Assembly: GCA_027490415.1 (NCBI GenBank)
Contig: JAIXYD010000137.1
Span: 1 to 5,862 of the forward strand
Reading direction: 5' to 3'
DNA length: 5,862 nt
Source of the DNA: Streptomycetaceae bacterium
GTDB taxonomy: Bacteria; Actinomycetota; Actinomycetes; Nanopelagicales; Nanopelagicaceae
Positions 1 through 4,952 of this stretch are shown here, one piece after another (position 1 is the stretch's first letter; each line of letters begins with the position of its first letter). Under the pieces are notes generated by a model. The model was given only the letters and a program-made list of their open reading frames with translations, was not told the DNA's origin and searched no databases. A program made the translations under genes and the position numbers.

Positions 1-2
1 AT

Positions 3-77
3 GATCGCTGCCAGGGGCACGCTAGCGACCCAAAAGAGCCGGGCATCTTGAGCAGACTTTTCGGAGGCAAAAAATAG
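3..77 (+). CDS. C-terminal tail of an unidentified upstream gene (partial)
   Basis: Reading from base 3, an open frame gives about 24 residues ending in SRLFGGKK and a TAG stop at 75-77. Its 5' end lies outside the window. A short basic tail after a Gly/Phe stretch is common at the C-termini of bacterial proteins, and the stop falls exactly where the next gene appears to begin, as expected in a tightly packed operon. The peptide contains one Cys (RCQGH) and a Pro/Asp/Lys stretch, but too little remains to name a family. The competing frame from base 1 stops at 49-51 and would leave a gap before the next gene. I prefer the frame ending at 77, with only moderate confidence. Confidence 0.45.
   Translation, partial: DRCQGHASDPKEPGILSRLFGGKK
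63..67 (+). promoter_or_regulatory. Ribosome binding site pointing to an ATA start
   Basis: GGAGG lies six bases upstream of ATA at 74-76 and about 48 bases upstream of the first ordinary start (TTG 116). It is among the best Shine-Dalgarno matches in the window and has no ATG, GTG or TTG at a usable distance in the methyltransferase frame. This is the evidence that decides the start of that gene. Confidence 0.5.
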
Positions 78-526
78 TTTTTAAAGCCCGCCTCTTAGTA
101 GGGCTCCAATTTGGTTTGCTGCTTCTCTTGGCAGTTAAACCCCATGGAGCTCTACTTGTTGCGTCTTCCGGTCTTGAGTTAGCCGGGATAATTCTCTTTC
201 TGTTTGGATTTTTTATTCTATTGGTCGCCTATTTCAATCTGAAGCCATCGTTACGAGTTTCACCTATTCCAATTCCTGGTGCACCACTCATCACCCGTGG
301 TATCTACAACTATTTCCGACATCCTATGTATTTGGCTGTTCTCTTTGTAGGTGCGGGTATGGTCCTGAGGAACCTAGATATAGCCGCACTATTTGCCTGG
401 TCGGCACTCTTTGTAACCCTTTGCGCGAAGGCGAACATGGAAGATGGGCTTCTGCAAAAGGCGCATTCGGGCGCATTGGAATATCAAAATCGAGTAACAG
501 GATTGCCGTGGTTTAAAGATGCCTAA
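74..526 (+). CDS. Isoprenylcysteine carboxyl methyltransferase-like membrane protein
   Basis: This small integral membrane protein resembles the ICMT/phospholipid-methyltransferase group, which methylates small or lipid-linked substrates with S-adenosylmethionine. The signature is a hydrophobic N-terminal half, then GIYNYFRHPMYL (about residues 76-87 counted from base 74), another membrane segment, and an acidic C-terminal part (NMEDGLL, then LEYQNRV and PWF) that fits the family's E-x2-L...Y...PW ending. The substrate cannot be told from sequence. The nearest conventional start is TTG at 116, but it has no ribosome binding site and cuts into the first membrane helix. The frame is open upstream and encodes VFKARLLVGLQFG, typical of the family's N-terminus. 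GGAGG at 63-67 lies six bases before ATA at 74, which overlaps the preceding TAG stop. I therefore place the start at ATA 74 (150 aa); 116 (136 aa) is the conservative alternative. The 3' end overlaps the next gene by 8 bases. Confidence 0.8.
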   Translation: MVFKARLLVGLQFGLLLLLAVKPHGALLVASSGLELAGIILFLFGFFILLVAYFNLKPSLRVSPIPIPGAPLITRGIYNYFRHPMYLAVLFVGAGMVLRNLDIAALFAWSALFVTLCAKANMEDGLLQKAHSGALEYQNRVTGLPWFKDA

Positions 527-1007
527 TTGCTTTACTGCCCTTTTACTCTGGTCACCCAAGAGATGGTTTACCGCCATGATTACAGCGCTTGTCACAGGCA
601 TCGTTATCGCGTTACCGACTGCAATCATTGAGAACCCAATTTTTGGTCGAGAAGTAGCGGTTACACCATGGTCTATTCCAGTGCTGGTCATTACATCAAT
701 TCTTTCTGGATTGATTCTGGCAACCTATGTTCGCAATGATGAAAGCGTTGATGAAGAGCGATCGATCAAAATTGGCGGTGCTGGAGCCTTCCTTTCATTT
801 CTTGCAGTTGGCTGCCCGGTCTGCAACAAGATTGCTCTCATCGCTTTAGGCTATAGCGGTGCGCTGCAGTACTTCGCACCAGTTCAACCATATTTAGCTT
901 TCGCTGGCCTTGTACTGCTGGGTTACGCGCTACGTAAACGTCTCAATGGAGAATTAATGTGCGGCACTATGTTTGTAGAAAATAAAGAAGAAACTCGAGA
1001 GGGATAA
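519..1007 (+). CDS. Conserved membrane protein with intramembrane CPVC motif
   Basis: This 162-residue membrane protein has hydrophobic segments at about residues 18-36, 52-70, 86-112 and 121-138. After the first segment comes ENPIFGREV. A charged cytoplasm-like loop (RNDESVDEERS, about 72-82) precedes a conserved-looking block, FLAVGCPVCNKIALIALG, holding Cys99 and Cys102. Further Cys occur at 4 and 148. I recall similar uncharacterised actinobacterial membrane proteins with a GCPVCNK block, but know no assigned function. A CxxC pair in or at the membrane, with a thioredoxin gene two bases downstream, suggests a thiol-disulfide relay or metal-binding role; this is inference. The ATG at 519 overlaps the preceding gene by 8 bases with only a weak ribosome binding site, so translational coupling is likely. 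ATG at 576 is a less likely alternative start. Confidence 0.75.
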   Translation: MPNCFTALLLWSPKRWFTAMITALVTGIVIALPTAIIENPIFGREVAVTPWSIPVLVITSILSGLILATYVRNDESVDEERSIKIGGAGAFLSFLAVGCPVCNKIALIALGYSGALQYFAPVQPYLAFAGLVLLGYALRKRLNGELMCGTMFVENKEETREG

Positions 1008-1009
1008 AG

Positions 1010-1363
1010 ATGGCAACAGTTGACGTAACCAGCGCTGAATTCGCAGGAGTAATTGAAAAGGGCGGGATCGTAATTGTTGATTTCTGGGCAGCGTGGTGTG
1101 GACCTTGTAAGTCTTTTGCGCCGATCTTCCAAGCCTCGTCGGAGAAGTACCCTGAGATAACCTTTGCCAAGGTTGATACAGATGCTGAGCAAGAAATTTC
1201 CGCGGCAGCTGGAATCTCCTCAATACCAACGTTGATGATTTTCCGCGATGGCATCCTGCTCTTTAGTCAGCCTGGAGCGCTTCCTGGGCCGGCCCTCGAT
1301 GATTTAATCGCACAAGTAAGTGCACTCGATATGGAACAGGTCCGAAAAGAGATTGCAGAGTAA
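1010..1363 (+). CDS. trxA: Thioredoxin
   Basis: This is a single thioredoxin domain of 117 residues, close to the usual size. The classical active site WCGPC is at residues 29-33 (Cys30 and Cys33), preceded by the strand VIVDFWAAW with the buried Asp24. The cis-proline loop is SIPT (Pro73) and KVDTD at 54-58 is also typical. No signal peptide or membrane segment is visible, so it should be cytoplasmic and reduce protein disulfides using electrons from thioredoxin reductase. The start is ATG 1010, with GAGAGGG at 997-1003 six bases upstream, a strong site. The C-terminus extends slightly beyond the fold as a charged helix (MEQVRKEIAE). It sits two bases after the CPVC membrane protein, a plausible redox partner. 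The general thioredoxin of the cell may be encoded elsewhere, so the symbol denotes family rather than proven orthology. Confidence 0.93.
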   Translation: MATVDVTSAEFAGVIEKGGIVIVDFWAAWCGPCKSFAPIFQASSEKYPEITFAKVDTDAEQEISAAAGISSIPTLMIFRDGILLFSQPGALPGPALDDLIAQVSALDMEQVRKEIAE

Positions 1364-1372
1364 GATTCTCCC

Positions 1373-1894
1373 ATGATTTTACATAGTTACAAGAGTGCAC
1401 TTCTGGTAATCGATGTCCAAAACGGCGTTGTACTCAATGCCTTTGAAAAAGATGCAGTTGTATCGCAAATCAACAGAGCTATTGATTCAGCACGCACCAA
1501 TAATCTCCCAGTTATTTGGGTTCAACATTCAGAAGATGAGATGCCGATTGGTTCTCATTTTTGGGAGATCATCCCTGAACTAGTCCCAGAGGATCATGAT
1601 GGACGAGTTGAAAAGATTCACGGAAGCTCATTTCAGGAAACAGATCTCGCCGAAATTTTGCAAGAACATGACATCTCGCATCTCTACGTAACAGGGGCAC
1701 AGTCCGAGAATTGCGTTAATGCAACAACTGTTGATGCCCTGGAGCGCGGATATCGAGTCTCGCTGATTTCAGATGCTCATACAACCGATGACGGGGCAGT
1801 GGTGGCGGCAATAAACGGAAAATTTGTCGAATCAAACGCTCATGGGGCCGCGATAGAGGTTAAGAATTTGGATCAGCTTCTTCCGCTTGAGTGA
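1373..1894 (+). CDS. Isochorismatase-family cysteine hydrolase
   Basis: This 173-residue cytoplasmic alpha/beta hydrolase belongs to the isochorismatase/nicotinamidase-like superfamily. The expected triad is visible: Asp14 in ALLVIDVQNG, Lys81 in RVEKIHGSSF, and the nucleophile Cys114 in VTGAQSENCVNATTVDALERGY. The Gly-Ala-Gln stretch before the Cys matches the region of the family's cis-peptide. The downstream LISDAHTTDD segment is also typical. Members cleave varied amides or vinyl ethers (nicotinamide, N-carbamoyl compounds, isochorismate), and the substrate cannot be assigned. Nicotinamidases usually bear an additional metal site near an Asp-x-His motif that I do not see clearly here, so I do not call it PncA. 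ATG 1373 follows the thioredoxin stop by nine bases with a weak ribosome binding site. The end overlaps the next gene by four bases (GTGA). Confidence 0.9.
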   Translation: MILHSYKSALLVIDVQNGVVLNAFEKDAVVSQINRAIDSARTNNLPVIWVQHSEDEMPIGSHFWEIIPELVPEDHDGRVEKIHGSSFQETDLAEILQEHDISHLYVTGAQSENCVNATTVDALERGYRVSLISDAHTTDDGAVVAAINGKFVESNAHGAAIEVKNLDQLLPLE

Positions 1895-2502
1895 AGTATC
1901 CTAAAACTATGCAGATCAACATAGATAAGAAAACCGGAACCTTCCTCGGCATAATCCTGGTGTTGATTCTGGCAGTGGTTTTCTTGCTGGCAGGTAATTC
2001 AAGTTCACCGATGAGCCACTCTGGCCATGGATCAATGTCGAGTGATGAAGATGCTTCGGGCACTTACACCGATGACGAATTGATGTTTGCCTCCATGATG
2101 ATCCCGCACCATAGTCAGGCTGTAACAATGTCAGAGTTTGCGTTGGAAAATACGACTACTCCTGAGATTCTCTCTCTTGCGACAGCAATTCGAGATGCTC
2201 AAGCACCCGAGATTGCGCAAATGCAGAGTTGGTTAGATCAAAGTGATTATTCGGGATCGCACGCCGGGCACTTGGATATGGCTGGGATGCTTAGCGATAA
2301 AGAATTAGCTGAGTTAGCTTCGGCTAAAGGAACCACCTTTGATCGTCTCTTCCTGGAAGGCATGATTGCCCATCATGAAGGTGCAATCGACATGATTTCA
2401 ATGATTAAGGATTCAACAAATAGCGAAGTCAAGAAGCTTTACACCGATATTCTCACAAGCCAAAGTGCTGAGATTGAGGCCATGAAAGCACTGCTTAACT
2501 GA
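1891..2502 (+). CDS. Membrane-anchored DUF305 protein, His/Met-rich
   Basis: This 203-residue protein has one N-terminal hydrophobic segment (about 17-35) after a basic stretch, then a Ser/His/Met-rich linker (MSHSGHGSMS) and a DUF305 domain. The segment is not followed by a lipobox Cys, so it is a signal anchor or cleavable signal and the domain should face outward. The domain is a tandem duplication: MIPHHSQAVTM (about 70-80) and MIAHHEGAIDM (about 158-168) share an HHxxAxxM pattern, each within an amphipathic helix. DUF305 proteins have a four-helix, ferritin-like arrangement and often occur near copper or other metal genes. Metal binding by the paired His/Met sets is plausible but not shown. 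The GTG at 1891 overlaps the hydrolase stop as GTGA, suggesting coupled translation. ATG 1909 would give 197 residues and is an equally reasonable start, since neither has a strong Shine-Dalgarno sequence. Confidence 0.88.
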   Translation: MKYPKTMQINIDKKTGTFLGIILVLILAVVFLLAGNSSSPMSHSGHGSMSSDEDASGTYTDDELMFASMMIPHHSQAVTMSEFALENTTTPEILSLATAIRDAQAPEIAQMQSWLDQSDYSGSHAGHLDMAGMLSDKELAELASAKGTTFDRLFLEGMIAHHEGAIDMISMIKDSTNSEVKKLYTDILTSQSAEIEAMKALLN

Positions 2503-2507
2503 GCACA

Positions 2508-3074
2508 ATGAGTTCGAAAGAGATTAACGCCCGGTTTAAGGCGTTTCCGAAAGCACAAGCAAAGGCGCTACAGAGTGTTCGCGAGCAAATCTGTGACCTA
2601 CTTCCAGGTGCGAAGGAAGAAATTAAATATGGAATCCCGACTTGGACCTCTGTTGGAATCGGAATTATCGGTCTTGATGGTTTCAAAAATCACAACAGCA
2701 TTTTTCCCTATGGGGGAGACCTAGGTAGCGAACTTCGCGGTCAACTTGCTAAGTTTGAAAGTACAAAAGGATCTATTCACTTTGAAGTTGATCAAGTGTT
2801 TCCGAAAGCGCTTCTAAGAAAAATCATCCTGCGAAAGATCCAGCTCATCAACGAATCGTTTCCAAACTCAAAGGGAAAGGTCTTCGAGTTTTACACCACT
2901 GGATTCCTCAAGGCGAAAGGTTCTCTCAAGAATGGAGAACTTCATGGATATTGGGAGTGGTATCGCAAGGATGGAATTATTATGCGATCTGGAAACTTTA
3001 AGGCTGGCAATCAGGTCGGCGAATGGATCACATACGATGCCACTGGAAGCGTGTATAAAGTCAGTCAAAAGTAG
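2508..3074 (+). CDS. DUF1801 domain protein with C-terminal MORN-like repeats
   Basis: This 188-residue soluble protein appears to be a two-part fusion. Residues 1-115 match the DUF1801/YdhG-like fold: ALQSVREQICDLLPGAKEEI, then YGIPTW, FKNHNSIFPYG and a Lys-Gly-Ser-Ile-His-Phe strand before a helical end. Residues about 127-185 instead form two MORN-like (YwqK-type) strands: GFLKAKGSLKNGELHGYWEWY and MRSGNFKAGNQVGEWITYD, with the repeating G-x-[LF]-K-x-G-x-x-x-G-x-W pattern. DUF1801 proteins have been linked to iron handling and to small-molecule binding, but function is poorly established. MORN-like tails often mediate membrane or protein contact. No signal peptide is seen. ATG 2508 is five bases after the DUF305 stop, so the gene probably closes this operon. 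It is followed by the riboflavin control region. Confidence 0.8.
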   Translation: MSSKEINARFKAFPKAQAKALQSVREQICDLLPGAKEEIKYGIPTWTSVGIGIIGLDGFKNHNSIFPYGGDLGSELRGQLAKFESTKGSIHFEVDQVFPKALLRKIILRKIQLINESFPNSKGKVFEFYTTGFLKAKGSLKNGELHGYWEWYRKDGIIMRSGNFKAGNQVGEWITYDATGSVYKVSQK

Positions 3075-3079
3075 CGTCG

Positions 3080-3109
3080 TTGGCCAGAAGAGTGATTCTG
3101 GATTAAGAT
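3080..3109 (+). promoter_or_regulatory. Candidate promoter of the riboflavin operon
   Basis: TTGGCC (3080-3085) and TAAGAT (3104-3109) resemble -35 and -10 boxes of the main sigma factor with an 18-base spacer. Transcription would start near 3116, just ahead of the first riboswitch stem, which is where an RFN leader should begin. The spacer holds a perfect 6-bp inverted repeat (CCAGAA/TTCTGG, 3084-3101). The call rests on position as much as on sequence match. Confidence 0.45.
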
Positions 3110-3117
3110 AGGCATCA

Positions 3118-3239
3118 AGTTATCGGGGTCGGTGTAATTCCGAACCGGCGGTTAAAGTCCGCGACCCGTTGGCAGCCAGCTAACGGTGGACTCAGTGTAA
3201 TTCTGAGACCGACGGTTAAAGTCCGGATGAGAGATAACT
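3118..3239 (+). promoter_or_regulatory. FMN riboswitch (RFN element)
   Basis: This is the aptamer that binds flavin mononucleotide and represses riboflavin genes. The closing stem P1 is a perfect 7-bp pairing of AGTTATC (3118-3124) with GATAACT (3233-3239). Inside are the conserved blocks GGTGTAATTCCGAACCGGCG, the GCGG/CCGC hairpin at 3148-3162 with its TTAAAGT loop, and a variable stem at 3168-3184 (GTTGGC/GCTAAC with one G-U). The CTCAG/CTGAG hairpin (3191-3207) carries the second TGTAATT loop. The final block is GACGGTTAAAGTCCGGATGA followed by GAGA. The order and spacing match the RFN family, and ribD lies directly downstream. No T-rich terminator follows, so control is probably at translation initiation. 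Confidence 0.97.
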
Positions 3240-3302
3240 AGAGCGTAGCGTTCTGCCCTGTCGCAATGACATCTGGCATGGACGTCTACGAGTTATTGCA
3301 TA

Positions 3303-3338
3303 CCCCGATCTCTTGCTACTCAAAAAGAGTCGAAGGGG
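3303..3338 (+). promoter_or_regulatory. Hairpin sequestering the ribD ribosome binding site
   Basis: CCCC (3303-3306) can pair with GGGG (3335-3338), and CTCTT (3310-3314) with AAGAG (3325-3329). GA (3307-3308) can add pairs with TC (3330-3331), leaving small bulges and a 10-base loop. The right arm contains the Shine-Dalgarno sequence AAGGGGA (3333-3339) of ribD. The left arm, ATCTCT (3308-3313), is also complementary to AGAGAT (3230-3235) at the 3' edge of the riboswitch, so two exclusive folds are possible. The pairing was read by eye and no energy was calculated. Confidence 0.55.
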
Positions 3339-3352
3339 ATGGTGCAAGTTCA

Positions 3353-4354
3353 ATGAATTCAAGCGAACTCATGCAACGTGCCCTTTTGCTCTCCGAAAAT
3401 GGTTACGGGAAGACATACCCAAATCCAATAGTTGGTGCGGTAATTACTGATGCAGCTGGTCGCGTGCTTGGTGAAGGATTTCATCAGCGCCACGTGTCAG
3501 CCGATCACGCCGAAATTGTTGCAATGAAGAGTTCTCAGGAATCACTTAAAGGTGCAACCATCTTTGTAACCCTCGAACCTTGCAACCACACTGGCACTAC
3601 ACCACCGTGCACAGAGGCAATCATTGACGCTGAGTTTTCACGCGTAGTTATTTCAGTGAGAGATCCACATGAAGTAGCACGTGGCGGCGTTGAGAGACTT
3701 CGTGCCGCCGGTATTGATGTTGATATAGATGTACTGGGTCAAGAAGTTGCGTTCTCAAATAGAAGCTGGCTCCATAAAATTCATACAGGTCGCCCACGGA
3801 TGATCTGGAAAGTTGCGGTATCCGCTGACGGAAAGATCGCAGCAGGCGATGGATCACCTACATGGATCTCTTCAGAAGAGTCACGTGCTGATGTTCAAGT
3901 TTTGCGAACACAATCTGATGCGATTCTCATAGGTACCGGAACAGCCTTAGCTGACAATCCACACTTGATCCCGCGCATCAGTTCTGCTGGCAAGAATCCT
4001 GATCGCATTGTTGTCGGAATGCGCGAGATTCCAACTACGCATAATCTCAATGACTCTCGAGCCCTAACGCACTTTGTGAAGAGTCAGAATCCAGGAGAGA
4101 TCCTTTCAGAATTATCTTTGCACGGTTACAACCAGGTACTCCTTGAATGTGGACCAACTTTAGGAAATTCTCTTCTTCGCGCAGGATTTATCGATGAACT
4201 CGTCATTTATCGCTCACCAGATTCTTTAGGTGCTCAAGGTCATCAACTCTTCGAGGATGAACAAGCTCTGCTAGCAAGTGCTGAACTGATAAGCCAGGTC
4301 TCTATCGGCCCAGATACAAAGTCACATTATTTCATTGCAAAGAAGGGTGGCTAA
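3353..4354 (+). CDS. ribD: Bifunctional diaminohydroxyphosphoribosylaminopyrimidine deaminase / 5-amino-6-(5-phosphoribosylamino)uracil reductase
   Basis: RibD performs the second and third steps of riboflavin synthesis: hydrolytic deamination of the pyrimidine made from GTP, then NADPH-dependent reduction of its ribose. The N-terminal zinc deaminase domain shows HAE (His52, Glu54) and LEPCNHTGTTPPC (Cys77 and Cys86). The C-terminal reductase domain, from about residue 148, shows WKVAVSADGKIA, SPTWISSEESRADV, DAILIGTGTALADNP and LLECGPTLGNSLLRAGFIDEL. All key residues are intact over 333 residues, a normal length. The start is ATG 3353 because the family begins with a short helix ahead of the conserved YPNPIVGAV, and AAGGGGA lies upstream at 3333-3339. 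The frame is open back to ATG 3266, but that extension has no ribosome binding site, does not resemble RibD and lies in the riboswitch leader. The next gene starts two bases after the stop. Confidence 0.96.
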   Translation: MNSSELMQRALLLSENGYGKTYPNPIVGAVITDAAGRVLGEGFHQRHVSADHAEIVAMKSSQESLKGATIFVTLEPCNHTGTTPPCTEAIIDAEFSRVVISVRDPHEVARGGVERLRAAGIDVDIDVLGQEVAFSNRSWLHKIHTGRPRMIWKVAVSADGKIAAGDGSPTWISSEESRADVQVLRTQSDAILIGTGTALADNPHLIPRISSAGKNPDRIVVGMREIPTTHNLNDSRALTHFVKSQNPGEILSELSLHGYNQVLLECGPTLGNSLLRAGFIDELVIYRSPDSLGAQGHQLFEDEQALLASAELISQVSIGPDTKSHYFIAKKGG

Positions 4355-4355
4355 A

Positions 4356-4952
4356 GTGTTTACAGGACTTGTCACTGAAGTTGGAACCATTGAATCAATC
4401 ACCTTGGGTGCCGACAGCGCAATCCTTGTTATTAGCGCACCAGATACCGTGACCGGGGTTTCACTGGGAGATTCAATTGCAGTCAGCGGTGTTTGCCTTA
4501 CGGCTACCGCTATGAGTAAGCACTCTTTTACAGCGGATGTGATGGTTCAAACTCTTTCATTAACATCTCTTGGTTCGTATAAAGAAGGAGATCAAGTTAA
4601 TTTAGAGCTAGCTGCAACCTTGTCCCATCGAATGGGCGGTCATATGGTCCAGGGGCATGTTGATGGTGTTGCACACGTGTCATCGATCATCGACGGCGAA
4701 AAGTGGCAAGAGTTCACGGTTGGATTGCCTGAATCATTAATGAAGTATGTGGTTGCGCAAGGTTCGATCTGCATTGAGGGTGTCTCACTCACTGTGGGTC
4801 AGATAAATGATGAAAGAAACGAAGTGACGGTCTGGTTGATTCCAGCAACGCTAGAGAAGACAAATCTTTCGACCAAGAAAATTGGTGATCCGCTTAATAT
4901 CGAGGTAGATGTACTGGCCAAGTATGTGGAAAGACTTCTGGAGAAGCGATGA
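4356..4952 (+). CDS. ribE: Riboflavin synthase, alpha subunit
   Basis: This enzyme converts two molecules of 6,7-dimethyl-8-ribityllumazine into riboflavin and the pyrimidine precursor, acting as a cytoplasmic trimer. The 198 residues form the usual two lumazine-binding barrels. Repeat 1 runs from [12 protein letters not shown] through [12 protein letters not shown] (Cys47) to [27 protein letters not shown] (about 94-106) opens repeat 2, which continues with [26 protein letters not shown] and [14 protein letters not shown]. The start is GTG 4356: the family starts exactly with MFTG, and AGAAGGG at 4341-4347 is eight bases upstream. A TTG at 4335 would add seven unconserved residues and overlap ribD. 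The 3' end overlaps ribBA by four bases (ATGA). Some annotation systems call this gene ribC. Confidence 0.96.
   Translation: MFTGLVTEVGTIESITLGADSAILVISAPDTVTGVSLGDSIAVSGVCLTATAMSKHSFTADVMVQTLSLTSLGSYKEGDQVNLELAATLSHRMGGHMVQGHVDGVAHVSSIIDGEKWQEFTVGLPESLMKYVVAQGSICIEGVSLTVGQINDERNEVTVWLIPATLEKTNLSTKKIGDPLNIEVDVLAKYVERLLEKR

Noticed and set aside
85..105. AGCCC/GGGCT hairpin as a terminator before the methyltransferase-like gene
   Set aside because: The stem is only 5 bp with an 11-base loop and no T-run follows. It lies inside the likely coding sequence.
389..691. 100-codon minus-strand open frame
   Set aside because: It is antisense to the methyltransferase-like and CPVC genes, has no ribosome binding site I could see and no recognisable domain.
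923..1254. Three overlapping minus-strand open frames opposite the CPVC protein and thioredoxin genes
   Set aside because: Their products show no domain and contain runs expected from reading real genes backwards. The + strand gene has strong family motifs.
1373..1894. Specific assignment of the cysteine hydrolase as nicotinamidase (PncA) or isochorismatase (EntB)
   Set aside because: The triad supports the superfamily only. I do not see a clear nicotinamidase metal site, and there are no siderophore or NAD genes nearby.
3131..3226. Repeated units (TGTAATTC twice, CGGTTAAAGTCCG twice) suggesting a repeat array
   Set aside because: They are the built-in near-symmetry of the FMN riboswitch aptamer, not a CRISPR or tandem repeat.
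3266..3352. N-terminal extension of RibD by 29 residues from ATG 3266 (or ATG 3281)
   Set aside because: There is no ribosome binding site upstream of either ATG, the extension does not resemble RibD N-termini, and it overlaps the leader that includes the SD-sequestering hairpin. ATG 3353 fits the family.
4335..4355. Upstream TTG start for riboflavin synthase
   Set aside because: It would add seven unconserved residues before the family's characteristic MFTG start and overlap ribD. GTG 4356 has a well-placed ribosome binding site.
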